A DNA stretch of 40,031 nucleotides from 2-02-FULL-49-11 sp040757655 (GCA_040757655.1 JBFLWV010000001.1:1-40031), one strand, 5' to 3'; counted from the stretch's first letter, positions 1 through 8,819 are shown. The notes: generated by a model not told the origin, from the letters alone. Numbers and translations: made by a program.

Positions 1-2
1 TG

Positions 3-68
3 GATGACCGCGCTATGCTCATTGCCTGCGGACTCTGGAACTACCATCTGGATGCAACCAGCTGTTAA
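3..68 (+). CDS. 3' end of an upstream gene cut by the window edge
   Basis: The frame starting at base 3 is open from the window edge to a TAA at 66-68 and gives a 21-residue protein tail beginning DDRAMLIACGLW. An Asp-Asp pair followed by a hydrophobic helix near the C-terminus recalls the end of phage large-terminase nuclease domains, but 21 residues cannot establish a family. The same frame stays open after the stop, up to 470, so this may instead be the front of one gene broken by a nonsense codon. Identity is unknown. Confidence 0.35.
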   Translation, partial: DDRAMLIACGLWNYHLDATSC

Positions 69-239
69 TTCCAGAATCTGGAGGAGGGCGTTCCTGTTAG
101 ATTATTATTTCGCAACTACTCTAATATCGAAAATATTGAAAAATTACCATTTTCTGGCCGTCAAGAGCTCGCAGAGAGACTAGAAAGTACATTAGCGCAA
201 CTTAAAAAGCAACTGAAAGCAACTCCTAATGGAGTTGAG

Positions 240-470
240 ATGATGGATGGGTCGTCTGTATGCGCAGAAGCGAATCCAGAGGGATCGTTTGTTCTTAAGG
301 GGATGGATAGAATAATATCTACTGATACCAGTGAACAGAATGGCAAAGGTGTCGTACAGGATTGGGAGGATATTATTCAACCATTTCCAGTGTTCAAAAC
401 TTTAGAAGAGGCCAAAGATCATATTATAAAGACCGCAAAATTGTATGGTTATACCATAATTGAAGAGTAA
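240..470 (+). CDS. Hypothetical protein (76 aa), possibly the 3' part of a broken gene
   Basis: This short acidic protein has no signal peptide or membrane segment, and I recognise no family. The first ATG is at 240. The reading frame is open back to base 69 and that stretch (69-239) is protein-like, including a charged, coiled-coil-prone segment (RQELAERLESTLAQLKKQLK). It contains no in-frame ATG, GTG or TTG that could start it, only CTG. The gene may therefore be the surviving 3' half of a longer gene interrupted by the TAA at 66. It ends 12 nt before the first glycosyltransferase, so it could share a transcript, but nothing ties it functionally to the polysaccharide locus. Confidence 0.45.
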   Translation: MMDGSSVCAEANPEGSFVLKGMDRIISTDTSEQNGKGVVQDWEDIIQPFPVFKTLEEAKDHIIKTAKLYGYTIIEE

Positions 471-482
471 ATTATTTTTTCA

Positions 483-1655
483 ATGCCTCGTCCTCACATT
501 CTTGTCTTTAGTCTTGCCTACCGCCCCTATGTGGGCGGTGCGGAGATTGCGCTTGAGGAAATCATGCGGCGGCTGCCGCAGTATTTTTTTACCGTCATTA
601 CCGCGCGGGCATTGAAAAATTTTGAATACGTGAAGTTGCCAGATGTTGAGGAAAAAGACAATGTTCGTATTGTGAGAGTTGGCTCCCGGAGCCGTTACGT
701 AGGACAATATGCATATCCGTTATCGGCTTTACAACGTGCATACCGGGAAGCACGATTCACTAAACCTTCTTGCGTATGGGGAATGATGGAATCGTACGGT
801 GGAATAACCGCAATGTTTTTTCATCAGCATTACCCTGATGTGCCATATATTTTGACCATGCAAAGCGGTGATTCGCCATCGTTCTGGGGTTTGCGTACGT
901 GGTTCTGGAAACCGTGGTATAAGAAAGTATTTACGCACGCAAACGCGATTCAGGCGATTTCAAATTACCTCGCAGTACGCGCGAAACAATATGGTGCGAA
1001 GGGTGAGATACGAGTGATCCCCAATGGGGTAGATAACGTCTTTTTTGAACAGGTCAATGATGAGGAGCGGATGAAGCTGCGGCAGGATTTGGGTTTGGGC
1101 GAACATCAAGTGGGCATTATTACGGCATCGCGGTTAGTCCATAAGAACGGCATTGATACGCTCATTGAAGGATTTAACCTTTGGCAGAAAGGCGGCTGGG
1201 ATGGAATGCTGCTCATTCTAGGAAGAGGACCCGGTGAGGCGATGTTGAAAGGCATGGCGCAAACGTATGGGATCAGTGCGATGGTAAAATTTATGGGAGA
1301 AATTCCGTATACAGAGTTGCCGGGATATTATCATGCAGCTGATGTATTCGTGCGCCCATCGCGATCGGAGGGTTTGGGAAACGCATTTCTTGAGGCGATG
1401 GCATGCGGCATTCCGGTTATCGGCACGTCAGTGGGCGGCATTCCCGATTTTCTTGTTCATGAACACACTGGGCTCTTTGTTCAGCCCGGCGACCCGGAGG
1501 CGCTCGCAAAATCCTTCGCACGATTATGTAGCGATACAGATTTATCGCAACATTTAGTTCAAGATGCGCACAGGCTTGTGCGGGAAAAATATTCATGGGA
1601 TTCCGTGGCTTTATCCATGGGAGAATTATTTAAAAAGTATGTTAAAGTTGCTTGA
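483..1655 (+). CDS. Glycosyltransferase, GT4 family (GT-B fold)
   Basis: Predicted cytosolic glycosyltransferase that moves a sugar from a nucleotide donor to a growing surface glycan; donor and acceptor cannot be read from sequence. The 390-residue length is normal for the family. The N-terminal acceptor domain carries GGAE (18-21). The linker has IPNGVD (179-184), the donor domain opens with ASRLVHKNGID (215-225), and the GT4 E-x7-E signature is present as E296 and E304 within SEGLGNAFLEAM. The ATG at 483 fits the domain start; no Shine-Dalgarno is visible. It overlaps the GtrA-like gene by 17 nt, which suggests coupled translation. Confidence 0.9.
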   Translation: MPRPHILVFSLAYRPYVGGAEIALEEIMRRLPQYFFTVITARALKNFEYVKLPDVEEKDNVRIVRVGSRSRYVGQYAYPLSALQRAYREARFTKPSCVWGMMESYGGITAMFFHQHYPDVPYILTMQSGDSPSFWGLRTWFWKPWYKKVFTHANAIQAISNYLAVRAKQYGAKGEIRVIPNGVDNVFFEQVNDEERMKLRQDLGLGEHQVGIITASRLVHKNGIDTLIEGFNLWQKGGWDGMLLILGRGPGEAMLKGMAQTYGISAMVKFMGEIPYTELPGYYHAADVFVRPSRSEGLGNAFLEAMACGIPVIGTSVGGIPDFLVHEHTGLFVQPGDPEALAKSFARLCSDTDLSQHLVQDAHRLVREKYSWDSVALSMGELFKKYVKVA

Positions 1656-2091
1656 CAGGTTTTTATCCTCCCTAACGTCGCTTGGCGGACACGCGCATCC
1701 TGAATTGGAATTGTTCTTGCGCTACGCGATCGCAGGTGGCGCAGCTGCCATATCAGATCTCGTGATTGTGTGGTCATTGGTGGAATATGCGCATCTCCAT
1801 CCCTTTATCGCAGGCGCTATCTCGCTATGTTTTGGTATCGTGATTAATTTCAGTATTAGTCGTTATTGGTCATTTAAAAGTAAAGGTCCGCTGCTGCAGG
1901 AGTTTATTACCTTCGTGACCGTAGCTGCCATTGGCACGATTATCAATTATGGGACATTCGTGTTTTGTATCAGCATATTGCAGGTATGGTATATGGCAGC
2001 AAAAGTGCTCGCCATTATCATTGCATGGGCATGGAATTACACGTTAAACCGCCGCGTGACTTTTAAACAAATAACCTTTAAGTCAGAATAG
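1639..2091 (+). CDS. GtrA-like membrane protein
   Basis: GtrA-family proteins are small four-helix membrane proteins implicated in flipping polyprenyl-phosphate-linked sugars across the membrane. This one is about 150 residues with four hydrophobic segments and the family's pattern of a short RYWSFKSK loop after the second helix and NRRVTFK at the C-terminus. I chose ATG 1639 over the in-frame ATG at 1564. The extra 25 residues would lie wholly inside the upstream glycosyltransferase, do not resemble the family, and make the protein unusually long. From 1639 the overlap with the upstream gene is 17 nt. A GtrB-like GT2 enzyme (15869) and a GT-C-like protein (20441) in the same locus would complete a Gtr-type set. 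Confidence 0.85.
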   Translation: MLKLLDRFLSSLTSLGGHAHPELELFLRYAIAGGAAAISDLVIVWSLVEYAHLHPFIAGAISLCFGIVINFSISRYWSFKSKGPLLQEFITFVTVAAIGTIINYGTFVFCISILQVWYMAAKVLAIIIAWAWNYTLNRRVTFKQITFKSE

Positions 2092-2112
2092 GCAATGGAC
2101 AAATGATAGTGT

Positions 2113-3300
2113 ATGGATGACAAAAATGGTAAGAAGAAAATAATTCTTGCGTGCGAGATTTACCCACCCGACATCGGCGGACCGGCGACGTATGCGTCAG
2201 AACTGCGGGAACAATTATTATTACATGGTTACATGATTACGTTGTTATCTTTTGCCGATCAGTCAAGACAGGAAAAGATTCAAGGAGGGCTCTTTAATAT
2301 TAATCGTAACGAGAATGTGGTAGTGAGAAGCATAAAGTATGCGTTGAGATTGCTTACTTTAGCGAACGCAAGAAGCGTGATCTATGGCATGGGACCGGTG
2401 GCAAGCGGTCTGACGGCAATTGTGGTCGGCTGGTTACAACGTTGTACGGTGGTTATCCGCGTTCCCGGTGATCGGGCATGGGAAACACATTGTATGCAGG
2501 AGAAAAATCCAGAATCATTTGAGGATTTTCAGCGCAAAGCGCACATGGGTTGGGTTGGCTTATTGGAACGTATAGAGCACTTCGTGGTGAGGAGAGCGGA
2601 TCAGGTAGTGGTACCAAGTGAATTTTTGAAAAAAGTTGTACAGGGATGGGGGGCGAAGGAAGATAAAGTGACGGTCATCCCGAATGCGGTTACCCTCCCT
2701 GTTGCTGAATCATCGCCTCAATCCAGTTCTCTTTCCATCTTAGCCATCGGACGATTGGTACCGTGGAAAGGGTTATCTGATCTTCTCCAGGCGTTCCAGA
2801 TTGTGTTAAAGTCAAATTCTGAGGCGACGCTTACTATAGTTGGAGATGGTCCTGAACGGGCGCGGTTGGAAAAGTTGGCGCGTGAATTAAACGTTTCCCA
2901 TCAGACGCATTTTTCAGGATCTGTGTCCCGTGAGCGCCTCTCGTATTATTGGCAGCGCGCTACCCTCTTCGCGCTTCCTTCGGGTTATGAAGGATTTCCT
3001 CATTTGGTATTAGAGGCGTGGGCCGCGGGTGTTCCCGTAGTGGTGAGCGACGCGCCGGGGATTGCCGCAATCGTGCGCAATGGCGAAAACGGCCTCGTGG
3101 TGCCTTACCATGACATCAGCGCACTTTCAAATGGCATCACGGCGCTCCTCCTCGATAGAGACCTCCGAAACCGTCTGAGCGAGGGAGGGAGGAGAACCAT
3201 TCGACAGTACCGTTGGGATCGCGTGACAGGTCCCACCATTCAACTTCTCCTCAAAAAGGGCGCCTCGTGTTATACTGTGTGCTATGAGTGCAAGGAATAA
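2113..3300 (+). CDS. Glycosyltransferase, GT4 family
   Basis: A 395-residue GT-B glycosyltransferase of the surface-glycan locus. The N-terminal domain has the glycine-rich acceptor loop PPDIGGPATY (18-27). The hinge has VIPNAV (188-193), the donor domain starts AIGRLVPWKG (211-220), VGDGPERARL lies at 243-252, and the E-x7-E pair is E293 and E301 in GYEGFPHLVLEAW. All expected motifs are intact. It starts 21 nt after the GtrA-like gene. Its last 17 nt overlap the histidine-kinase gene, and a promoter-like -10 box lies within its final codons. Substrate unknown. Confidence 0.9.
   Translation: MDDKNGKKKIILACEIYPPDIGGPATYASELREQLLLHGYMITLLSFADQSRQEKIQGGLFNINRNENVVVRSIKYALRLLTLANARSVIYGMGPVASGLTAIVVGWLQRCTVVIRVPGDRAWETHCMQEKNPESFEDFQRKAHMGWVGLLERIEHFVVRRADQVVVPSEFLKKVVQGWGAKEDKVTVIPNAVTLPVAESSPQSSSLSILAIGRLVPWKGLSDLLQAFQIVLKSNSEATLTIVGDGPERARLEKLARELNVSHQTHFSGSVSRERLSYYWQRATLFALPSGYEGFPHLVLEAWAAGVPVVVSDAPGIAAIVRNGENGLVVPYHDISALSNGITALLLDRDLRNRLSEGGRRTIRQYRWDRVTGPTIQLLLKKGASCYTVCYECKE
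3268..3276 (+). promoter_or_regulatory. Extended -10 promoter for the histidine-kinase gene
   Basis: TGTTATACT is a perfect TGn extension followed by a near-consensus -10 hexamer at 3271-3276. The expected transcription start is 3283, one base before the kinase ATG at 3284, so the mRNA would be essentially leaderless. No convincing -35 is present, which an extended -10 can tolerate. It lies inside the 3' end of the upstream glycosyltransferase gene. Confidence 0.5.
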
Positions 3301-4042
3301 AAAACCATCAATGAAATTTGATTTTGTTACCATTGCCTCGCACCAATTGCGGACGCCGCTTTCTGCGATGAAGTGGTTCCTTGAAATGCTTATTGCAGGC
3401 AATGCTGGACGGCTTACAGGCAGGCAGCGTGAATTTATCAGTGAAATATATAAATCAAATGAACGAATGATCCGATTGGTGAATGATCTCCTCATCGTAT
3501 CAAAGATAACACAAAAAAATTTCCACCTCTCACCGCATCCTTTCATTTTTGAGCGTATGGTGGCATCAATGGTGAAGGAAGTGAAGCCAATAACCCAATC
3601 AGCGCAGATAACGGTAGTTTCAAAATTTGATCCAACCCAACATACCTGCGTCAATGCAGATGAGGACAAAATACGGCAGGTCATCCGCACCCTTTTTGAC
3701 AATGCGGTCCGCTACATGATCGATGGCGGCCTGATTGTGGTAAGGATAGAACGCAAGAATCATTCCATCGCGCTTGAAATACAAGATACGGGAGTAGGAA
3801 TCCCTCCCCAAGAACGCTCAAAAATATTTCAGCAATTCTTCAGAGGAAGTAATGTCGTACGCATGCGCACGGAGGGGACCGGATTGGGTTTATTTATTGC
3901 GCGTGCGATCATGGTTGCCTCTGGCGGTTCCCTACGCTTCACTTCCCAGGAAGGCAAAGGTTCGACGTTCCGCATGAGCCTTCCTGTAGCTCAGCCTCCT
4001 CAGACGCACTCATGTGAACAGCCTGTTCCAAAGAGACGATAA
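3284..4042 (+). CDS. Sensor-less cytosolic histidine kinase
   Basis: A 252-residue two-component kinase reduced to its catalytic core. HisKA begins almost at the N-terminus with the H-box FVTIASHQLRTPL, phospho-acceptor H20. The HATPase domain has an N-box with N140 (LFDNAVRY), G1 DTGVGIP (168-174), the F-box KIFQQFFRGS and G2 GTGLGL (198-203). There is no transmembrane helix and no PAS, GAF or HAMP domain, so any signal must come from a partner or from inside the cell. The receiver gene follows after 11 nt and is the likely cognate regulator. The 17-nt overlap with the upstream glycosyltransferase and the -10 box at 3268 suggest both read-through and independent transcription. Confidence 0.9.
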   Translation: MSARNKKPSMKFDFVTIASHQLRTPLSAMKWFLEMLIAGNAGRLTGRQREFISEIYKSNERMIRLVNDLLIVSKITQKNFHLSPHPFIFERMVASMVKEVKPITQSAQITVVSKFDPTQHTCVNADEDKIRQVIRTLFDNAVRYMIDGGLIVVRIERKNHSIALEIQDTGVGIPPQERSKIFQQFFRGSNVVRMRTEGTGLGLFIARAIMVASGGSLRFTSQEGKGSTFRMSLPVAQPPQTHSCEQPVPKRR

Positions 4043-4053
4043 CATAATGAGCT

Positions 4054-4467
4054 ATGAGAATCCTGCTCATAGAGGATGAGAAAATGTTGGTAGCTGCCTT
4101 GCGGGAGGAGTTTCAGAGGAGGAAGTGCACCATCCTCACCGCCGCGGACGGAGAGGAAGGTTGGCGCATTCTTTCCGCATACCCTGTCATTGATGTTATT
4201 GTGTTGGATTTGGTGCTTCCCAAGATGGACGGATTTGAGCTTTTGAAAAAGATAAAAGCCGATAAGAAGCTTAAAATTATACCTCTGGTTGTGCTTACTA
4301 ATCTTTCGGATGATACTACTATCTCCGCGATTGTAGCGGCAGGAGGGAGGGATTACCTCGTGAAAGCTGATTACACGTTGCACGAAGTAGCGGCAAAAGT
4401 ACTCGATATCGCCAAGAGGTCTGTATTTCAAAAGCCTAAGGAACCACAGAGTCCAATTATGTTATGA
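4054..4467 (+). CDS. Single-domain response regulator (receiver only)
   Basis: A 137-residue CheY-like receiver. The acidic pair is E7/D8 (LLIEDEK), the phospho-acceptor is D52 in VLDLVLPKMDGF, the switch Thr is T82 (VVLTN), and the conserved Lys is K104 (YLVKA). There is no DNA-binding or enzymatic output domain; the last 20-25 residues form a short tail. It must act through protein contact or phosphotransfer rather than as a classical transcription factor. It lies 11 nt after the histidine kinase and shares an ATGA overlap with the next glycosyltransferase gene, so sensing and glycan assembly are co-expressed here. Confidence 0.92.
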   Translation: MRILLIEDEKMLVAALREEFQRRKCTILTAADGEEGWRILSAYPVIDVIVLDLVLPKMDGFELLKKIKADKKLKIIPLVVLTNLSDDTTISAIVAAGGRDYLVKADYTLHEVAAKVLDIAKRSVFQKPKEPQSPIML

Positions 4468-5615
4468 CAGGTATGGCAGCGCCACCGCATGTATTCATGG
4501 TTTCGTTAGACCGGAGTTTGGCGGGAGAAGGAGGAACTGATGCGGTCGCACGGCACACGAGGTATGCAGAGGTGTTGCAGGGGCCGCTTTCTGTGGTCGT
4601 GGTGACGCCGCCCGGGTTTCAGCATTTGAAGATTAATGAACGGCTAGAGACTTTTCCTACCAATGCGAGAGGGCTCATCGGACATGCGCGCTCTATTTTT
4701 TATTATTATCGCATTATACGACGAGCAAAACCCATTCACTTACTCATCGCCCAAGATCTCGCAGCGCCCGTTATGCTGCTACTAAAGTGGTTCACCAAAC
4801 TGCCCTTATTGGTAAATATTCATGGGGTATGGTGGGATAGCTGGTTTTCAAAAAAAGGGTGGCGGCATCGCTGGTATCTCCCCATTATGGTCTTTGTTTT
4901 CAAGAATGCTGATGCGGTAAGAGTTGTTTCTCATCACTTACGGCGTGAGCTTATTAAGCGGGGACTTCATGCGCGGCGCATTCATGTCATTCCTACCCCC
5001 GTGAATCTTATACGGTTTATGCGCTCCCGTCCCGAGGCTTTAGAAGAGGTGCAGCGGAAGATTCCTTCACCGTTCGTATTAGCAGTAGGCAGGCTTGAAT
5101 ATGAGAAAGGGTTTGACCAGTTGCTCTTTGCCTGGGAATTACTGCAACAGCAAAAAATAAATGCCCATCTTGCGATTGTGGGAGAAGGGAGCAAGAGGTC
5201 AGCATTGGAAGCATGGGTGCATGATCACCATTTGGAGGCTTCCGTGACTTTTATGGGGCGAATCGCGTCAGAAAGTTTGCCTCCTTTTTATCATGCGGCG
5301 CGTTGCGTGGCGCTCGCGTCCCGCAGTGAAAGTTTTGGGAAAGTCCTTGTGGAAGCTGGCGCGGCAGGAAAGGCATCGGTCGCCACAAACACCCATGGCG
5401 CGGCGGAGATTATTCAAAATGGCACAACAGGCTATCTCATTCCGCAGGGCGGCATGAAGGCGTTTGCGGAAAAATTGGCAAGGGTGATATCAGATCCCGT
5501 ACGCACGGAAGAGATGGGCAGTAAAGCGCGCGCGCGGGTCATGCAGATATATGACGGTGAGAAAAACAGCGAAAAGCTAGTACGATTATGGAAGCGAATG
5601 GCAAGGGCATCATAA
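4464..5615 (+). CDS. Glycosyltransferase, GT4 family
   Basis: A 383-residue GT-B enzyme translated by ATGA overlap from the response-regulator gene. The acceptor-side loop is GEGGTDAVAR (21-30), the hinge is VIPTPVN, and the donor domain begins AVGRLEYEKGFD. VGEGSKRSAL follows at 239-248, and the E-x7-E pair is E289 and E297 in SRSESFGKVLVEAG. All core motifs are intact and there is no signal peptide, so it should act on the cytosolic face of the membrane. Sugar specificity cannot be inferred. It overlaps the next gene by 28 nt. Confidence 0.9.
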   Translation: MTGMAAPPHVFMVSLDRSLAGEGGTDAVARHTRYAEVLQGPLSVVVVTPPGFQHLKINERLETFPTNARGLIGHARSIFYYYRIIRRAKPIHLLIAQDLAAPVMLLLKWFTKLPLLVNIHGVWWDSWFSKKGWRHRWYLPIMVFVFKNADAVRVVSHHLRRELIKRGLHARRIHVIPTPVNLIRFMRSRPEALEEVQRKIPSPFVLAVGRLEYEKGFDQLLFAWELLQQQKINAHLAIVGEGSKRSALEAWVHDHHLEASVTFMGRIASESLPPFYHAARCVALASRSESFGKVLVEAGAAGKASVATNTHGAAEIIQNGTTGYLIPQGGMKAFAEKLARVISDPVRTEEMGSKARARVMQIYDGEKNSEKLVRLWKRMARAS

Positions 5616-6670
5616 ATGTTCTCTTTATCACACGGCGCGTGGACCAGGGGCATCCGCTCGCGGGTTTTGCATGGGCATGGGTGCGGGAATTGAACAAGCA
5701 GCTCGCGATGGCTGGCGGTCAGCTCACGGTGGTAACACTTGAGCCAAGCAGTGCGGAAGGTTTAATGGGAAATATCGCCGTTCATTCGGTGCGAAGGGGT
5801 AAGAAGAATCGGTTTAAAGACTTTATTGCATTTAGCATTTTGTTGAAATCGCTTGTATCCCAAAACGACATTATTTTCATACATCAGCATCCCGTGTATG
5901 CTCTTATTGCAGCGCCGTTCGCGAAAATATACCGGAAAAAAATTTACCTGTGGTACGTGCATAAAAAAGTTGATTATAAATTAAGAATTGCCGCCGGGGT
6001 CTGTAGCGGCATATTCACTGCATCAAAGGAAAGCTTCAGATTGCGCACGCACACCCCCGTGCACGTGGTGGGCCATGGCATAGACACTGATTTCTTCACC
6101 CCCGCTGAAGGGACCAGTCAGAACAGCACGACGGTCGTATTGAGTGTAGGCAGGCTGTCGCCCATAAAAGGATATGACATACTTATCGAAGCAGTGCGCT
6201 ATCTCGTGCAACAGCAGAATAATGTGACCGTTCGTATCGTAGGTGGTCCCGGACTTGAAGGGCAGAAAGAGTATGCAGCAGGATTGGAACAAATGGTGAA
6301 GGATAAAGGATTGCAAGGAATAGTGCGATTGGTAGGCCCGGTTGCCCATCGAGACATTGTTAATGAGTATAGGAATGCCGATGTGTGCGTGAACCTGTCA
6401 GATACCGGCTCGCTTGATAAAGCAGTGCTTGAGGCGATGGCGTGCGGCATGCCGGTCATCACCTCCAATGAAGCGTATCAAAGCATAGTGACGCCCATTG
6501 AGCCTTCCTTATATGTTTTCCGTACACCAGATGCGGTTGCTACCGCGATTAAAAGAGTCATTGCCATGCCGCCGGAAGCGCGTCGACAGTTGGGCGGGCG
6601 GCTACGCGCGCTCGTGGTGCGGGATCATGATTTAAAGGAATTGGTGAAAAAAATTATATCAATCGTATGA
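5588..6670 (+). CDS. Glycosyltransferase, GT4 family, first E of E-x7-E missing
   Basis: A 360-residue GT-B protein with a clear donor domain: GHGIDTDFF, then SVGRLSPIKGYDILIEA, VGGPGLEGQ, and a C-terminal nucleotide-sugar loop TGSLDKAVLEAMACG. In this loop the second Glu of the E-x7-E motif is kept, but the residue eight positions before it is Gly. Some GT4 subfamilies have this TGSLDK form, so activity is not excluded. The only usable ATG lies 28 nt inside the upstream gene. It shares an ATGA overlap with the RfbD-like gene. Confidence 0.85.
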   Translation: MEANGKGIINVLFITRRVDQGHPLAGFAWAWVRELNKQLAMAGGQLTVVTLEPSSAEGLMGNIAVHSVRRGKKNRFKDFIAFSILLKSLVSQNDIIFIHQHPVYALIAAPFAKIYRKKIYLWYVHKKVDYKLRIAAGVCSGIFTASKESFRLRTHTPVHVVGHGIDTDFFTPAEGTSQNSTTVVLSVGRLSPIKGYDILIEAVRYLVQQQNNVTVRIVGGPGLEGQKEYAAGLEQMVKDKGLQGIVRLVGPVAHRDIVNEYRNADVCVNLSDTGSLDKAVLEAMACGMPVITSNEAYQSIVTPIEPSLYVFRTPDAVATAIKRVIAMPPEARRQLGGRLRALVVRDHDLKELVKKIISIV

Positions 6671-7509
6671 GGGTATTATTATTAGGCGCGCATGGCCAGT
6701 TAGGCATGGCAGTAAGTACGCTATTGCCGCGGGACACGCTGCGCTGGGGGAGAGAGGAACTTGATTTGACGCGTATGGAGGCAATTCGTCCCTGTATCAT
6801 CGCGGCGAAACCTGATATCATCATCAATGCAGCAGCTTTTACTGATGTGGACCGGTGCGAAATCGAACGCGAGCTCGCCGTGGCAGTGAACGAAGAAGCA
6901 AGTGAGACCATTGCGGGTGCGGCAAAAGAGCTTGGCGCATATTTTATCCAGATTAGCACCGATTATGTGTTTGGAGGAGATATCTCGAGGATGGCGCCTT
7001 ACAAGGAGTCTGATATCCCGCACCCGGTCAATTTTTACGGCATGACCAAGCTTAGCGGCGAACAAAAGATACAGGATATCGGTGGCAGGATCCTTATTAT
7101 ACGCACTTCAGGGCTGTATGGGGGAAGGAATACTCAAGCGAATTATGTGCAAAAGATTTTAGAGTTCGCCCGCATGCAGCCTGCGGTACGCGCCACTGCT
7201 GACCAAGTCTATTCGCCCACATGGGTGCAAGAGTGCGCCCGAAGCATTTGGCACCTCATCGAGGAGGGGAAAGAAGGTCTCGTACATTTGGTGAATACAG
7301 GCGCGGTAAGCCGTTTTGATTTTACGAAGGCTATTATCGAATTTTCAGGATTGGCAACCGACGTGCTTTCTGCGCAAAGGTCTGATTTTCCCTTGCTTGC
7401 GCCGCGACCCGCATTTTCTGCGTTAACCAGTGAGCGAATTATCCTGGAGACTTATATGAACGATTGGAAAACAGCATTACAAAATTATTTCAAAGAGTTT
7501 GCGGTATGA
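6667..7509 (+). CDS. rfbD: dTDP-4-dehydrorhamnose reductase-like (RfbD/RmlD)
   Basis: RfbD reduces dTDP-4-keto-L-rhamnose to dTDP-L-rhamnose with NAD(P)H, the last step of rhamnose donor synthesis. The 280-residue protein is full length. The cofactor loop is GAHGQLG (7-13), AAAFTDVD lies at 55-62, the catalytic segment is STDYVF (97-102), and the Tyr-Lys pair is Y124 and K128 in NFYGMTKLSGE. The usual partners RfbA, RfbB and RfbC are not in this window, so they must be elsewhere if the full pathway exists. It is joined by ATGA overlaps to the glycosyltransferases on both sides, consistent with a locally used rhamnose or related deoxysugar. Confidence 0.88.
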   Translation: MRVLLLGAHGQLGMAVSTLLPRDTLRWGREELDLTRMEAIRPCIIAAKPDIIINAAAFTDVDRCEIERELAVAVNEEASETIAGAAKELGAYFIQISTDYVFGGDISRMAPYKESDIPHPVNFYGMTKLSGEQKIQDIGGRILIIRTSGLYGGRNTQANYVQKILEFARMQPAVRATADQVYSPTWVQECARSIWHLIEEGKEGLVHLVNTGAVSRFDFTKAIIEFSGLATDVLSAQRSDFPLLAPRPAFSALTSERIILETYMNDWKTALQNYFKEFAV

Positions 7510-8819
7510 ACATATTGGTTGCAGCGTACAAATTTGGCACGGAGCAGGAAATCGGCGAACATCTTGGCACGTACCATTATTTCATAGAAAAAATGCGCAG
7601 AGTGGTAAAGAGTGGTCATGAGGTGCATGTGGTCTGTCCTTGGTTGACGTTTATGAGAAAAGGAAGCGTGAAGTTTGACGGTATCACCATTCACCGTTAT
7701 TGGCCTCCTCTTTTTAATGTCGCGTGGGCGTGGCCGTTGAATCGTTTCGTGCGTTGGTGGTATATGGTGCGCACGAGGAAAAAAACATTGCAGGTGTTGA
7801 ATGCATTCAAATGTGAGGTGGTGTATGTATGGCAGGCGCGCGAGACTGGATATGCATTGAGCCAGATTAAAGGGAAATTAGGAGTGCCGCTCATTTTCCG
7901 CCAGATTACTGCGTGGCGATGGCACTTTGAACGCACCATTGCCGACATCTTTGCATCCCGTCGCTGGTACCGGATAGCGCAAAGACTCAAACTGCAGCGC
8001 GTGACTGATCCCATATTGCATCATCTTCTCGATCTCGGCATACACGTCCATTATGCGCGCACGATTTACCGATGTACGGATAAGGTGGTTTTGTTAAGCA
8101 ATGCCGCAGTTGAGGAAGCAGTTACGTTGGGGTTACCTCGCTCGAAAGCAGAGACGATAGGAGTCGCGATTGAAGATAACGTATTTAAACCACTCCTCAC
8201 AGGAAAGAAAATACTACGGGAACAACTAGGTATAAAGGGTGAAAAAGTGATTTGTTTCATTGGCAGATTGAATTTTGCAGAGAAAGGGATCGGGTGGCTT
8301 CTCTCCGCAATGCCCGCAATCCTACACGCAGTGCCGGAATCAACATTGGTGATGGTGGGCGGAGGAGTGGAGATAGAGCGGGTGAAACGTATATGCCATG
8401 CACTTTCAATCGAACCTTCGGTGCAGTTAGCTGGTAAAAAATCTCTTCTTGAGCTTGTGAAATTTATAAACGCATCAGATGTATTTGTGCTTCCTTCGCT
8501 TTGGATGGAGGCATTCGGGCAAGTAACCATTGAAGCAATGTCGTGCGGCGTGCCCGTCGTTACCAGCGATGCGGGCGCGAGTCCGGAGATTAATCTACAC
8601 GGAGAAACAGGGTATGTGGTGCATGTGCACGATACGAAAGCCCTCGCGGACGCCATCATCGCCCTTTTAAACAACGAGACCTTAAGGCAGCGTTTTGGCC
8701 GTGCCGCACGAGAGAGGGTGATGGAGAAGTACACCTACGATGTTATGACGAATAAGTTTATTGATATTATTAGCTCATCAATTAACTCAAATATCAAAAC
8801 TCAAAACTCAAAACCATAA
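7506..8819 (+). CDS. Glycosyltransferase, GT4 family
   Basis: A GT-B enzyme of about 437 residues. I chose ATG 7506 (MNILVAAYKFGTEQ) because it makes the ATGA overlap with rfbD and begins directly with the first beta-strand; an in-frame ATG at 7464 adds 14 unrelated residues. Visible motifs are GEHLGTYHYF near the N-terminus, GVAIEDNVFKP in the hinge, FIGRLNFAEKGIGWL, VMVGGG, and the complete E-x7-E in MEAFGQVTIEAM. The last dozen residues (Asn, Ser, Lys, Gln-rich) are encoded by the AT-rich repeat that starts about 8785, so the stop codon lies inside a repeat and the tail is probably not functional. Confidence 0.88.
   Translation: MNILVAAYKFGTEQEIGEHLGTYHYFIEKMRRVVKSGHEVHVVCPWLTFMRKGSVKFDGITIHRYWPPLFNVAWAWPLNRFVRWWYMVRTRKKTLQVLNAFKCEVVYVWQARETGYALSQIKGKLGVPLIFRQITAWRWHFERTIADIFASRRWYRIAQRLKLQRVTDPILHHLLDLGIHVHYARTIYRCTDKVVLLSNAAVEEAVTLGLPRSKAETIGVAIEDNVFKPLLTGKKILREQLGIKGEKVICFIGRLNFAEKGIGWLLSAMPAILHAVPESTLVMVGGGVEIERVKRICHALSIEPSVQLAGKKSLLELVKFINASDVFVLPSLWMEAFGQVTIEAMSCGVPVVTSDAGASPEINLHGETGYVVHVHDTKALADAIIALLNNETLRQRFGRAARERVMEKYTYDVMTNKFIDIISSSINSNIKTQNSKP

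Noticed and set aside
3..470. Recoded stop codon (alternative genetic code)
   Set aside because: TAA and TGA both terminate many motif-complete genes here, including the ATGA overlaps, so the code is standard.
8066..8734. Long antisense open frame (222 codons) opposite a glycosyltransferase gene
   Set aside because: Its translation is Ser/Thr/Ala/Pro-rich without any motif, and the + strand frame carries complete GT4 motifs. The same applies to antisense frames at 3127-3702, 28150-28644 and 28729-29268.
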